Shown here: piece after piece, positions 55,601 to 64,000 of the stretch
Position numbering within the stretch: the first letter of the stretch is position 1
Layout of the letters: every line of letters begins with the position of its first letter
DNA from: a virus
Reading direction: 5' to 3' (one strand)
Length of the DNA stretch: 64,000 nt
IMG/VR virus record: IMGVR_UViG_3300027749_002876
Coordinates: 310,001-374,000 of that record
The notes under the pieces: model-generated
What the model was told of the DNA's origin: nothing
Database searches by the model: none
The model's input: only the letters and a program-made list of their open reading frames with translations
Made by a program: the position numbers and the translations under genes

Positions 55601-58002
55601 ATATTACAGCTACAAACATTACTGCTAATACTGGTAGATTTGCGGGTAATGGTAGTGGACTAAGTCAATTAACAGGTGCTAACGTTTTAGGTACCGTGGC
55701 TAATGCAACATTTGCAGTATCAGCTGGATCATCAAATACGTCCGGTACTGTAACAACCAATACTCAACCTAACATTACAAGTGTTGGTACACTAACTACT
55801 TTAACAAGTTCAGGTAATATTACAGCACCGTATTTTATTGGTAATGTTGTTGGAAATATATCTGGGAATTTTGTAGTTCCCGGTACAAACACCAGTGTTA
55901 TCTTTAATCAAGAAGGCAATGCAGGCGCAAGTGATGCGCTTAGGTTTAACTATTCTAGCAATGTTTTAACAGCAAATGGTAATATTATTGCTACTTATTT
56001 TATTGGTAATGGTAGTGGATTATCACAACTAACTGGTTCTAATGTAGTTGGAACAGTAGCCAATGCAACGTTCTCGGTATCAGCAGGGTCATCAAATACA
56101 GCAGGTACTGTTACTACAAATGCACAGCCTAACATTACTTCAGTTGGAACATTAACATCATTAGTTGTAACTGGAAATATTACTGGTGCTAATGTAGCAG
56201 GTGGTAATTTAGTTTCTGCTAATTATGTTACTGGTACACTAACAACAAATTATCAACCTAACATTACAAGTGTTGGTACATTGACTGGTTTGTCAAGTTC
56301 AGGTAATATCACAGCTCCATACTTCTTTGGTAATTTAATAGGTAATATAGATGATGCTAATTATGCATACTATGCAGGAAATGTAGTTAATCCATTACAG
56401 CCAAATATTACAACAGTGGGCATATTAACTAGTTTAAGTGTATCTGGTAATATTATAGGTGGTAACTTAGTAAGTGCTAATTTCTTAACTGGTACACTTA
56501 CTACACAAACACAAGCTAATATACATACAGTTGGTAATTTAGAATTCTTAAATATTGACACAAGTTTACCAGGAGCCAATGGTAATATAACTTTTAATGG
56601 TAGTATGAGTGGTACTGGCCCGCAAAGTGATATTGATATTACCGGTGACCTTTATGTTAGTAACATCTATTCTACAATTGTAGCCGGAGTACTTAGTACA
56701 AATGAACAACCAAATGTAACATTAGTTGGTACATTAACAGAATTGACAGTACGAGGTCCTGTTGATTTAGGTAGTGTATCTAATTTAACAATTACAGGTG
56801 GTAATGCAAATTATGTATTGTCTACTAATGGTTCAGGTAATTTATCTTGGCAACCAGCAGGTGGTGGATCAGCCGGCGGAACTAACACTCAAGTGCAGTT
56901 TAATAATCTAGGTTTATTAGATGGTAATTCATCATTTACATTTAATAATACAACTAAGACACTAACTGTATTAGGAAATATTACATCAAATAGTACAATT
57001 CAAAGTAGTAGATTTATATCAAATGTAGCAAATGGAACTAGTCCTTTTGTAGTTACATCTACTACAAAAGTAGCAAATTTAAGTGTAGAAACTGCAAATA
57101 CTGCAACATTTGCAACCAGTTCAACAAATTCAAATGTTGCATTAACTGTAGCAAATGCATCACAACCTAACATTACTTCAGTTGGTACATTAACTGCACT
57201 AAATGTTAATGGTACAGGAAGTATTACAGGTAATATACGAGTAGGTAATTTAGATACAAATGGTACAATAGTATCAACTAATTCAACTGTTGTTGGAAAT
57301 GCAAATGTTAATGGTACTTTACAAGTAGGTAGTGTTGGACAATTAAGAGTGTTAGGTACTGTTAACACTGATGGATCTTCTAATGTGAATTTGGGCAATG
57401 TTTCAAATCTTCATATTAGCGGTGGAATAAACGGATACGTATTAAGCACTGACGGTGCAGGTAACTTAAGTTGGGCAACTGGTGGCGGTGGCGGTGGCAA
57501 CGGAGTACCTGGTGGGTCAAACACACAAGTACAGTATAATGACGGTGGTGTATTTGGCGGTAGTTCTTTCTTAACATTTAATGAAGTAACAAATACTTTA
57601 CAAGTAGCTGGTAATTTAGTAGCAAATAGCACTCAAGTTGGTGCCGGGATTTACAAATTTTCAACACAATATGTTTATTTTGCAACAACTACATCTACTG
57701 CATCCAGTCAAGTTTTATGGACTACTTTGGCATCAAATGTTTCAGGAGTAGACTTTCATATTATAGCAACAGATGTCACGGGTGCAACAAGACAGTCAGT
57801 TAAAATATCATCATTGTTATATGGAAATATTGTTGCTTTCAATGAATATGGTGGGTTACAAATAAATGGGGGAACTGGATCATTCTCAGTTGACTATAAT
57901 GCAGGTAATATTATTGTTCAACCAAGTGTACGATTGTTAGTTACTCCTGACTCGTCAAATTCAACAACTTACAAAATGACAATTACGGAGTATGCCCCAT
58001 GA
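52645..58002 (+). CDS. Long GN-repeat tail fibre/appendage protein, 1785 aa
   Basis: Begins MAFEPFGLVGGVTVGIPPIL, a short attachment-type N-terminus, then GNIT/GNVT-rich beta repeats. Residues ~430-1200 hold a long-period repeat of ~90-100 residues: TTNAQPNITSVGTL, TSLAVTGNITG, GGNLVSANYLTGTL, GNGSGLSQL.G.NVVGTVANATY. A module VVGNVSGNFVVPGTNTSVIF appears at ~54 and again at ~1062. Near residue 240 is RWNDLYLSGNTIYLGN, also found in the partial gene at 62766. The last ~120 residues form a distinct C-terminal domain (VDFHIIATDVTGATRQSV to STTYKMTITEY) shared with the next gene. It is typical of trimeric beta-structured fibre proteins; the receptor is unknown. Confidence 0.75.
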   Translation: MAFEPFGLVGGVTVGIPPILVIDSNGNVTSNRGNIANLSTAVITSSGNITAPFFIGNVVGNVSGNFVVPGTNTSVIFNQEGNAGASDNLQFNYSTNVLSLTGNLTVTNILTDNYLYANGAPYVFAAQASGTNTQIQFNTAGLLDASANLTFNNSTQTFATNNISATTAVITTIQSANVTATGNVVAANVIANFIGNLSNANSVSANYFTGVLTTNAQPNITSVGTLSGLTLAGNIIPAADNLYNLGSNVARWNDLYLSGNTIYLGNATIEANSTALIFTNPNGSNYVFGGNDFSITGNISAGGNLSIGNISAGNLVSANFLTGRLTTESQPNITTVGVLGNLSVAGNINTGNISAVTRVTANQISGLLITGYQPNVTSVGTLASLNVTGNITTTSGVFIGNGSGLSQIVAANIVGSVPNAAYASNAGFATQAAQSDLASVANIASVANTATTAGTVTTNAQPNITSVGTLTTLNVTGNVNANNFVGNFVGNITSANFAYYAGNVTVASQPNITSVGTLTSLAVNGPITAANITANTGRFTGNGSGLSQLQASNIVGTVANATYAVTAGTTTTAGTVTTNAQSNITSVGTLTSLAVTGNIAGGNIAGGNLVSATYFTGTILTSSQPNITNVGTLSLLNVTGNVTAANITASTGRFAGNGSGLTNLSGANVVGTVANATYALTAGFTTTAGTVTDNAQPNITSVGTLLSLAVSGNITGLNVAGGNLVSANYVTGTLTTQAQPNITSVGTLSLLNVTGNVTSANITVTTGRFAGNGSGLSQLSGANVVGDVANATYATNAGSSTTAGTVTTNAQPNITSVGTLTSLDVTGNITGTNVTGANLVSANFLTGTLTTNSQPNITSVGTLTSLAVSGTITAANITATTGKFTGNGRGLSQLTGSNVIGTVANATYALNAGNSITSNTVIDNAQPNITSVGTLTSLIVSGNITGANITGGNLVSANFLTGTLTTSAQSNITSTGTLSLLNVSGNITATNITANTGRFAGNGSGLSQLTGANVLGTVANATFAVSAGSSNTSGTVTTNTQPNITSVGTLTTLTSSGNITAPYFIGNVVGNISGNFVVPGTNTSVIFNQEGNAGASDALRFNYSSNVLTANGNIIATYFIGNGSGLSQLTGSNVVGTVANATFSVSAGSSNTAGTVTTNAQPNITSVGTLTSLVVTGNITGANVAGGNLVSANYVTGTLTTNYQPNITSVGTLTGLSSSGNITAPYFFGNLIGNIDDANYAYYAGNVVNPLQPNITTVGILTSLSVSGNIIGGNLVSANFLTGTLTTQTQANIHTVGNLEFLNIDTSLPGANGNITFNGSMSGTGPQSDIDITGDLYVSNIYSTIVAGVLSTNEQPNVTLVGTLTELTVRGPVDLGSVSNLTITGGNANYVLSTNGSGNLSWQPAGGGSAGGTNTQVQFNNLGLLDGNSSFTFNNTTKTLTVLGNITSNSTIQSSRFISNVANGTSPFVVTSTTKVANLSVETANTATFATSSTNSNVALTVANASQPNITSVGTLTALNVNGTGSITGNIRVGNLDTNGTIVSTNSTVVGNANVNGTLQVGSVGQLRVLGTVNTDGSSNVNLGNVSNLHISGGINGYVLSTDGAGNLSWATGGGGGGNGVPGGSNTQVQYNDGGVFGGSSFLTFNEVTNTLQVAGNLVANSTQVGAGIYKFSTQYVYFATTTSTASSQVLWTTLASNVSGVDFHIIATDVTGATRQSVKISSLLYGNIVAFNEYGGLQINGGTGSFSVDYNAGNIIVQPSVRLLVTPDSSNSTTYKMTITEYAP
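54000..56460 (+). repeat. Long-period (about 290-bp) repeats in the fibre gene
   Basis: About eight diverged copies of the unit encoding TTNAQPNITSVGTLTSL and the following GNI...GNGSGLSQL segment. Many stretches are nearly identical in DNA, so copy number may vary by recombination. Confidence 0.7.
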
Positions 58003-58018
58003 TGTATTATAAAATTCA

Positions 58019-58026
58019 GATAAATA
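58019..58026 (+). promoter_or_regulatory. Late promoter box GATAAATA
   Basis: GATAAATA between the two fibre genes. The leader contains AAAGGAAAA before the ATG at 58048. Confidence 0.5.
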
Positions 58027-58047
58027 TGATTAATAAAGGAAAAGATT

Positions 58048-61000
58048 ATGGCAATTAAACCATTTAACTCGGTCGCTGGCTTCTCAGTTGGAGAAATACC
58101 AGCCAACGTTGTATTAGCAAATGGTGACATAATTACCGGCAACATACAAGCTAATGCAAATATAACTGCTAATGGTAACATTACAGCTAACTTCTTTTTG
58201 GGTAACGGTGCTTACTTAACAGGTATTGATGCTACTAGTATTCAAAACGGTAATAGTAATGTCAAAGTTTATGCTAATGCAAACATAGCAATTAGTTCTG
58301 CAGGAAACGCAAACGTAGCCATTGTGACTGGCACAGGACTTATTGTAGCCGGCACATTCAGTGCATCCGGCAATGCTACTGCAGGTAATTTAAGTACAGT
58401 TGGTAATGTAAGTTCAGGTAACTTAATAGCAACTGGATTATTAAGCGTAATAGGTAATGCTAATGTTGGAAACATTGGTGCTTACAATGGTACATTTACT
58501 ACTATAACAGGAACACTCACAACTAACGCACAGCCTAATATTACAAGTGTTGGTGCATTAGCAAGTGTATCAATCATTGGTAATGCTAATATTGGCAATA
58601 TTGGATCAGCTGGTGTAATTACTGCAGTGGGCAATATTGGTGCAGGAAACATATCAACAACTGGATTAATAACAGTAGCTGGTAATGCCAACATAGGTAA
58701 TATTGGTACAGGTGGATTTATTACTGCTACTGGTAATATTACCGGTAGCAATTTAATCACAGCAGGAAATACAACTACTTCTAATGCAACAGTTAATTTA
58801 GAATTATCAGGTAACACAGCAAACTTTACAGGAAACGTATACGCACCAAACTTCATTGGTAACGTAGTTGGTAATATTTCTGGTAACATTGTCATTCCTG
58901 GAGCTAATACAGGTGTTGTATTTAACGATCAAGGAAATGCTAATACAAGCACAGCGTTTACATTTAATAAAATATCAAATGCAGTATCAATAAGTGGTAA
59001 CATCACTGCCGCTAACATATCAACCGGTGGCTTAATTACTGCGACTGGTAATATCACCGGTGCTAATTTAATAACAGGTGGACTAATTACTGCTACTGGT
59101 AACATTACTGGTGCTAATATAATAACTGGTGGTATAGTAACTGCCACCGGTAATGGTACATTTGGCAACATTAGCACAGCTGGATTAATTACTATTACTG
59201 GTAATGTAACTGGTGGTAACTTAACTACAGGTGGTTCACTGTCTGTAACGGGTAACGCTAACGTAGGTAATTTGGGCGCTACAAATCTAGTATCAACAGT
59301 AGTAACTGCATCAGGTAATATCACCGGTGGCAACTTAACTACAGGTGGAGTATTAACTGTAAATGGTACAGCAGATAGTCTTATTGCAGGCAATTTAAAT
59401 ATCACTGGTAAATGGATAAACAATGTAGGTTATCCAGTACTGGTAACTGATGCAGCCTCAAAACAATATGTAGATAACATGGTATCAAGTGGTATCAGTT
59501 ATCACCAACCAGTCAATGTTGCAACTACAACCACTCTAGCAATAGCTACTAGCGGTACTACTACATATAACTCACCAAATGGTGCGGCAAATGGTATTGG
59601 TGCTTATATCAGTACAACAGGTACATATAATTTAATTGATGGTGCTAATGTACAAACTGTAGGCACACGCATCTTAGTTAAAGATGAAGCTAATGCTACA
59701 TGGAATGGCGTTTACACATATGCCAACACAACAGCTATTGTACGCTCAACTGATGCAGACGAGTATGGTCCAGATAGTACAGAACAATTAAGTATCAATG
59801 ATTACTTTTTTACTCAAGGTGGTATAGTTAATATAGGTACTGGTTTTGTAGTTAGTTCTCCGCCTGGAGTAATTATATTTGGTACTTCAAATATCACATT
59901 TAGTATATTCAGTGGATCTCAAGTATATACTGCTGGAACTGGTATTAATATTGTAGGCACTGTAATCAGCGCAAATGCAAGTCAAACACAAGTTACAGCA
60001 GTCGGTACATTAACTTCATTGAGTGTGTCAGGTAATTCTAATATTGGTAATATTGGTACAGGGGTAGTTACTGCAACCGGTAATGGTACATTCGCTAATA
60101 TTAGTACAGGTGGATTAATTACTGCAATCGGTAATATCACCGGTGCTAACGTCATAACAGGTGGATTGATTACTGCTACTGGTAACATCACTGGTGGTAA
60201 TATTATAACAGCCGGCATTGTTTCTGCAACTGGTAATGGTACATTTGGTAATATTAGTACAACTGGATCAGGTGGAAATATTACTGGTGCTAATGTAGTA
60301 TCAGCAAATACATTCACTGCTACTGCTAATATTACCGGTGGTAATATTATTACTGGTGGTATTATCAGTGCATCTGGTAACCTAACATCATTAAATGCTA
60401 ATTTAGGTAACTTAGCTACAGCAAATTTTATAAACGTATCAAGCAATTTAAATGTTACTAATACAGCAAATGTAGGTAATCTACGTACAGACCATCTATT
60501 GTATGCAAACGGTCAACCTTGGGATTTACAAGAAGCTGCCGGCTCTAATAGACAGATTCAGTTTAATGATGGTAACAACAACTTTGCCGCAAATGCTAAT
60601 CTTACATATGATTATGTTACTAGCAATTTAACAGTTATTGGTAACGTTATTGCTACCACTTTTGTTGGTAATGTATCTGGTAATATTTCAGGTAATATTG
60701 TTATCCCTGGTGCTAACACAGGTGTTGTATTTAATGACAACGGCAATGCCAATACAAGCACAGCGTTTACATTTAATAAAGTATCAAATGTAGTAGCTCT
60801 TTCAGGAAATCTTACTCTTGGTACTACTACAATTGCAACAGGAACTACAACAACTACTTCAATTACTGCTAATCAAACCATTGTACAATTTAGTACAACT
60901 GGTATAGCGGCTATGGAGTTTTTAGTTAAGGGTGTAGATTCTACTGGTTCTAAATATAGTGTGTCAACTGTTACCGCAGTAACAAATGGATCAACAGTCG

Positions 61001-61143
61001 ATTATGTAACATATGCAACAGCATCTTTAAACGCAACAACAGGCTCATTAGCAGTTAATGTAGTAGGCGGCAATGTAGCATTGCAAGTTACTCCAGCAAC
61101 TAGTAATAGTACAGTTTGGACAACACAAGTGAGATTTATTTAA
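58048..61143 (+). CDS. GN-repeat tail fibre/appendage protein, 1031 aa
   Basis: N-terminus MAIKPFNSVAGFSVGEIPAN, shared with the next gene (MAIKPFNAVAGFSVGD). GN-rich beta repeats occupy ~15-460 (GNANIGNIGTGGFITATGNI). Residues ~465-640 form a globular fibre domain starting DAASKQYVDNMV, with GTRILVKDEANATWNGVYTY and STDADEYG, a module common in phage fibres. More repeats follow, with YANGQPWDLQEA near 820 and the VVGNISGNIVIPGANTGVVF module at ~268 and ~871. The C-terminal ~100 residues (AMEFLVKGVDSTGSKYSV to TVWTTQVRF) resemble the C-terminal domain of the 1785-aa neighbour. Inferred fibre or baseplate appendage. Confidence 0.72.
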   Translation: MAIKPFNSVAGFSVGEIPANVVLANGDIITGNIQANANITANGNITANFFLGNGAYLTGIDATSIQNGNSNVKVYANANIAISSAGNANVAIVTGTGLIVAGTFSASGNATAGNLSTVGNVSSGNLIATGLLSVIGNANVGNIGAYNGTFTTITGTLTTNAQPNITSVGALASVSIIGNANIGNIGSAGVITAVGNIGAGNISTTGLITVAGNANIGNIGTGGFITATGNITGSNLITAGNTTTSNATVNLELSGNTANFTGNVYAPNFIGNVVGNISGNIVIPGANTGVVFNDQGNANTSTAFTFNKISNAVSISGNITAANISTGGLITATGNITGANLITGGLITATGNITGANIITGGIVTATGNGTFGNISTAGLITITGNVTGGNLTTGGSLSVTGNANVGNLGATNLVSTVVTASGNITGGNLTTGGVLTVNGTADSLIAGNLNITGKWINNVGYPVLVTDAASKQYVDNMVSSGISYHQPVNVATTTTLAIATSGTTTYNSPNGAANGIGAYISTTGTYNLIDGANVQTVGTRILVKDEANATWNGVYTYANTTAIVRSTDADEYGPDSTEQLSINDYFFTQGGIVNIGTGFVVSSPPGVIIFGTSNITFSIFSGSQVYTAGTGINIVGTVISANASQTQVTAVGTLTSLSVSGNSNIGNIGTGVVTATGNGTFANISTGGLITAIGNITGANVITGGLITATGNITGGNIITAGIVSATGNGTFGNISTTGSGGNITGANVVSANTFTATANITGGNIITGGIISASGNLTSLNANLGNLATANFINVSSNLNVTNTANVGNLRTDHLLYANGQPWDLQEAAGSNRQIQFNDGNNNFAANANLTYDYVTSNLTVIGNVIATTFVGNVSGNISGNIVIPGANTGVVFNDNGNANTSTAFTFNKVSNVVALSGNLTLGTTTIATGTTTTTSITANQTIVQFSTTGIAAMEFLVKGVDSTGSKYSVSTVTAVTNGSTVDYVTYATASLNATTGSLAVNVVGGNVALQVTPATSNSTVWTTQVRFI

Positions 61144-61153
61144 GAAGTAAGAA

Positions 61154-62404
61154 ATGGCAATAAAACCTTTTAATGCAGTAGCTGGTTTCAGTGTAGGTGA
61201 TGGCAACAACAAAGTTGTAATAGATGCCGACGGTAATCTATTAAACACATCTCAAAACATTATCTACGTAGGTAAAAATGGTAATGATAGTAACACCGGT
61301 ACGATAAACAATCCGTTTTTAACTATCAAGGCCGCAATGACTGCGGCTGCGGCCGGAAACATTTCAGTTCATGTTGCTCCGGGTACTTATACTGAAGCTA
61401 ACCCTATTACTATTCCATCTAATGTAGCGTTGATGGGAGACAATTTAAGAAATGTTACTGTAATACCGCAAACACCATCCTCTGATTTGTTTTATATGAC
61501 AAATGGTTGTTATGTTTGGGGTATCACAATTAAAAACTATACTGCTAATGGATTTAGCTATAACCCAGCAACGCCATCACAGAATGTATTTGTAAGCCCA
61601 TACATACAGAATTTAACATCAAGTACTACAACTGGTACTGCTGTTTATATTGACGGAGCTAATGTTAGTAGCATAAGCACTAAAGCAATGATTGTAGGAT
61701 TCTTTACAATTATTAATCGTGGTGGTAAAGGTATTCATATTTTAAATTCAGGTTACAGTCAGTTAGTTAATATTTACACTATTGCCTGTGATATTGGTAT
61801 TAAAGTAGAGTCAGGTGGATTCTGTACTTTAAATGGTAGTGATTGTTCTATTGGTAACTATGGTTTAGTCGCAGATGGTGTTGGACCATTACAAACATCC
61901 GGTACATTAGAATCAGAACTGTATGGAACATTTGTACTTAATAGTTTGACTAATGGTCAACCTCACGTAAATACGGTTGTGTTAGTCGCTGGTGATCCCA
62001 ACTATTATACAATTGATACTATTTTACCTAATCAACCAAGTGCTGGAAAATCAACAGTAGTTATACAACAAGTTTTTACTCAAACTGTTGCTCCGGGAAC
62101 AAATGTTGAATTTTACACAAGAAGCTCAATTATAGCAAGTGCTCACACATTTGAATATGTGGGTGCAGGAACTAATCCTGCAACAGCATTACCACAGTAT
62201 GGTGGTATACCAATTGAAGCAAATGAAGTTGTAGCTACAAATGGAGCAGTCATAACGTTTACAAGTACAGACCAAAAAGGAAATTTTAAAGTAGGTAATG
62301 GATTTACAATTAATCAAGCTACTGGAACCATTACTGGTACCGATTTTTACCAAAGTTTATTTGCTCAAATGACACCATTCATATTGGCGTTGGGTAACGA
62401 TTAA
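61154..62404 (+). CDS. Pectate-lyase-like beta-helix structural protein, 416 aa
   Basis: Shares its first ~15 residues with the upstream fibre gene. Residues ~35-110 read IIYVGKNGNDSNTGTINNPF then VHVAPGTYTEANPITIPSNV and LMGDNLRNVTV, the usual entry to a right-handed beta-helix. Further coils include GCYVWGITIKNYTANGFSY, IQNLTSSTTTGTAVYIDGA and GGFCTLNGSDCSIGNYGLVA. Very similar layouts are known as structural proteins of T4-like cyanophages and other aquatic phages. No catalytic residues of a polysaccharide lyase can be pointed out, so it may be only a fibre component. Confidence 0.72.
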   Translation: MAIKPFNAVAGFSVGDGNNKVVIDADGNLLNTSQNIIYVGKNGNDSNTGTINNPFLTIKAAMTAAAAGNISVHVAPGTYTEANPITIPSNVALMGDNLRNVTVIPQTPSSDLFYMTNGCYVWGITIKNYTANGFSYNPATPSQNVFVSPYIQNLTSSTTTGTAVYIDGANVSSISTKAMIVGFFTIINRGGKGIHILNSGYSQLVNIYTIACDIGIKVESGGFCTLNGSDCSIGNYGLVADGVGPLQTSGTLESELYGTFVLNSLTNGQPHVNTVVLVAGDPNYYTIDTILPNQPSAGKSTVVIQQVFTQTVAPGTNVEFYTRSSIIASAHTFEYVGAGTNPATALPQYGGIPIEANEVVATNGAVITFTSTDQKGNFKVGNGFTINQATGTITGTDFYQSLFAQMTPFILALGND

Positions 62405-62423
62405 GAAAGAATAAAGGAATAAC

Positions 62424-62762
62424 ATGCCAGCAGCATTAAATAATTTTAGAACAACATTAGCAGATATTACAACTACTACAGCCAATGTATACACTCCACC
62501 TATAGGTTATTCTACAGTTGTTTTGATGGCACAAATTAGTAATATTGGTGTAGGAACAATACAAATATCAGCCGGGGTATATCGTACTGGTAACTACACA
62601 TCACTAGTCAAAGAGGCTAGTGTGCCTATTAATGACGCTAGTACAGTACTAACTGGAAGATTGATTTTAAATTACGGAGATATATTGCAATTTACAAGTA
62701 GTGATGATACTAGCGCACAGTTAGTATTGAGTTATTTAGAAACATTGGTTACCGGATCATAA
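62424..62762 (+). CDS. Small structural protein, 112 aa
   Basis: AAAGGAATAAC precedes the ATG. A beta-rich sequence: MPAALNNFRTTLADITTTTA, YTPPIGYSTVVLMAQISNIG, VPINDASTVLTGRLILNYGD, VLSYLETLV. I associate this small family with virion structural genes of T4-like aquatic phages, where it sits among fibre genes as here. It may be a small trimeric cap or connector. No enzymatic motif. Confidence 0.65.
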   Translation: MPAALNNFRTTLADITTTTANVYTPPIGYSTVVLMAQISNIGVGTIQISAGVYRTGNYTSLVKEASVPINDASTVLTGRLILNYGDILQFTSSDDTSAQLVLSYLETLVTGS

Positions 62763-62765
62763 AAT

Positions 62766-64000
62766 ATGGCAATGAATAACTCAAAGCTGTTAAGTGGTCG
62801 TGCTCCGGTTACTCCTTATAGTAACCTGTCAAACGACCGCTACCAGTTCTTAGGGCTTAGTCAAGCAGAACCAAGTCTTGGTGCGGGTGCAGATAACTCG
62901 GTATTGACAATAAGCACAAGTAATACTAGAGTTTGGAGTAACACCCTAAGTCTAAGTTCACTGACAGTTAATGGTGCAAGCAATCTTGGAAACATAGCCA
63001 ATGTACATATATTTGGTGGAGCCAATGGCCAACTAATTCAAACAGATGGTAGTGGTAATCTAATATTTGCTGATCCTGCAGTTAATACTAGTGCGGCACC
63101 AATGCCCTTCTACGTCCCTGTAGGAGAAACATATTATGTTCCCACTAACTTTCAAGGATTATTTACAGTTCCTATTGAGATTGACGGTGCGTTAGAAGTA
63201 GATGGTATATTAGCTGAAGTTGGTACTGCTATTAACTCACTTAATAGCCAAGTTATATTTGATGATAACGGTGAGTTAACCGGTAATACAGGATTCACAT
63301 TCGATACAGTATCAGGTAATTTATCAGTTCCTGGATCAGGAATATTTACTGGTAGCTTATTGCCTAGCGCAAATATTATATATGATTTAGGTAATACAAC
63401 CAATCGTTGGAACGATTTATATCTATCCGGTACTACAATTTATATTGGCAACAGTACAATTTCTACTGCAGGTGCAAATCTTGTTTTTACTAACGGCAAT
63501 GGTGGACAATTCGTACTAAGTGGAAATGCAAACACAACTAGCTTTTCTAGCGCCAATGGCTCAAGTGTACTAACACTACGTGAAACAGACATAACTTTTA
63601 CTGCTAACGGTAATGCAAATATCTTTAAAATTACTGGTACTGGTGTAAATGTAGCTGGAACATTAAGTTCAACTGGAAACGCCGCAGTCAGTGGTATATT
63701 AACTGACAATTATTATTACGCTAATGGTCAACCATTGGATGTGGGTGGTATACCCGGTGGTTCAAATACAACTATTCAATTCAATAATAACGGTGAATTT
63801 GCTGGAAGTAATAATCTAACATTTAATAGTACAGCCAACTTATTAACATTAAACGGAAATATAGCCGCAAGTAATGCTAATTTGGGTAATATTGTTACTG
63901 CTAACTATCTAGTATCAAATAGCGGATGTGTTCTTATTGGGAACGGAGCTATTGCAGTTATTGGTAACGCAGCCGGCTTTTTTAACTCAGGTATAACAGA
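62766..64000 (+). CDS. GN-repeat fibre protein (partial, runs off the right edge)
   Basis: Open frame from ATG 62766 (MAMNNSKLLSGRAPVTPYSN), three bases after the previous stop, to the window end: 411 codons visible. Residues ~1-40 are an attachment-type start. VNGASNLGNIANVHIFGGAN and a PFYVPVGETYYVPTNFQGLF domain (~115-140) come next, then YDLGNTTNRWNDLYLSGTTI near 205, a module also found in the 1785-aa fibre. The remainder is GN-type repeat (ITGTGVNVAGTLSSTGNAAV). The C-terminus, where a receptor or chaperone domain would be, is outside the window. Confidence 0.68.
   Translation, partial: MAMNNSKLLSGRAPVTPYSNLSNDRYQFLGLSQAEPSLGAGADNSVLTISTSNTRVWSNTLSLSSLTVNGASNLGNIANVHIFGGANGQLIQTDGSGNLIFADPAVNTSAAPMPFYVPVGETYYVPTNFQGLFTVPIEIDGALEVDGILAEVGTAINSLNSQVIFDDNGELTGNTGFTFDTVSGNLSVPGSGIFTGSLLPSANIIYDLGNTTNRWNDLYLSGTTIYIGNSTISTAGANLVFTNGNGGQFVLSGNANTTSFSSANGSSVLTLRETDITFTANGNANIFKITGTGVNVAGTLSSTGNAAVSGILTDNYYYANGQPLDVGGIPGGSNTTIQFNNNGEFAGSNNLTFNSTANLLTLNGNIAASNANLGNIVTANYLVSNSGCVLIGNGAIAVIGNAAGFFNSGIT

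Noticed and set aside
58482-60446. Minus-strand frames of 137-164 codons opposite the fibre genes
   Set aside because: Produced by the GN-rich repeats (Pro/Val-rich antisense); no starts with ribosome sites and no recognisable domain.
1-64000. Diversity-generating retroelement behind the variable blade loops
   Set aside because: No reverse transcriptase, template repeat or Avd-like gene is visible in the window, and the variation includes length changes.
1-64000. tRNA genes, integrase, attachment sites or an origin
   Set aside because: No cloverleaf with a GTTCGA-type arm, no recombinase and no origin-like repeat cluster could be supported by eye.

Overview
The window is the structural (late) half of an AT-rich, T4-type myovirus genome. 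The evidence is a recognisable set of T4 core homologues: portal gp20, prohead protease gp21, scaffold gp22, major capsid gp23, baseplate proteins gp6, gp25, gp53-like and gp5-like, hub/chaperone gp26, recombination nuclease gp46/gp47 and the late sigma factor gp55. The remarkably long, repeat-rich tail and fibre genes and the low GC resemble uncultured aquatic T4-like phages. The host cannot be named from this sequence. No tRNA, integrase or lysogeny gene was seen.

Layout. (1) 1-31070, minus strand: a baseplate/tail operon read leftwards: a baseplate protein (599 aa), gp53-like, a large hub-like protein, a gp5-like spike without a lysozyme domain, gp25, gp6, a 17.7-kb gene for a 5889-residue protein, two small related proteins and the start of a fibre-type gene. 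(2) 31071-31197: divergent promoter region. (3) 31198-35838, plus strand: gp55, gp47, gp46 and a PD-(D/E)XK nuclease, with host-type (sigma-70) promoters. (4) 35839-36349: a gene-free, hairpin-dense stretch between convergent genes. (5) 36350-37404, minus strand: a gp26-like gene whose end carries a complete -1 frameshift signal leading into a second small reading frame. (6) 37475-46651, plus strand: tape measure with a muramidase-like domain, then the head cassette 20-(core)-(core)-21-22-23. (7) 46693-52548: accessory region with a GIY-YIG homing endonuclease, four tandem six-repeat propeller-like proteins, a DUF6165-type protein and a degenerate HNH protein. (8) 52645-64000, plus strand: a run of long GN-repeat fibre/appendage proteins, the last one cut by the window edge.

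Regulation. An octamer of the form NNTAAATA (mostly GATAAATA, CATAAATA or ACTAAATA) precedes most structural genes at the place expected for a T4 late promoter, matching the gp55 gene carried here. gp55, gp47 and the homing endonuclease also have sigma-70-like promoters. At several genes the promoter box sits exactly far enough from the ATG for the start codon itself to be the first transcribed base, predicting leaderless messages. Strong hairpin-plus-T terminators separate the head, homing-endonuclease and fibre units.

Most noteworthy: the frameshift signal in the gp26-like gene; the hairpin-rich non-coding region; the leaderless geometry; the four propeller genes with hypervariable blade loops; the 5889-residue protein with seven FG-GAP-like blades; and the apparent transfer of the tail muramidase function from the gp5-like spike to the tape measure.
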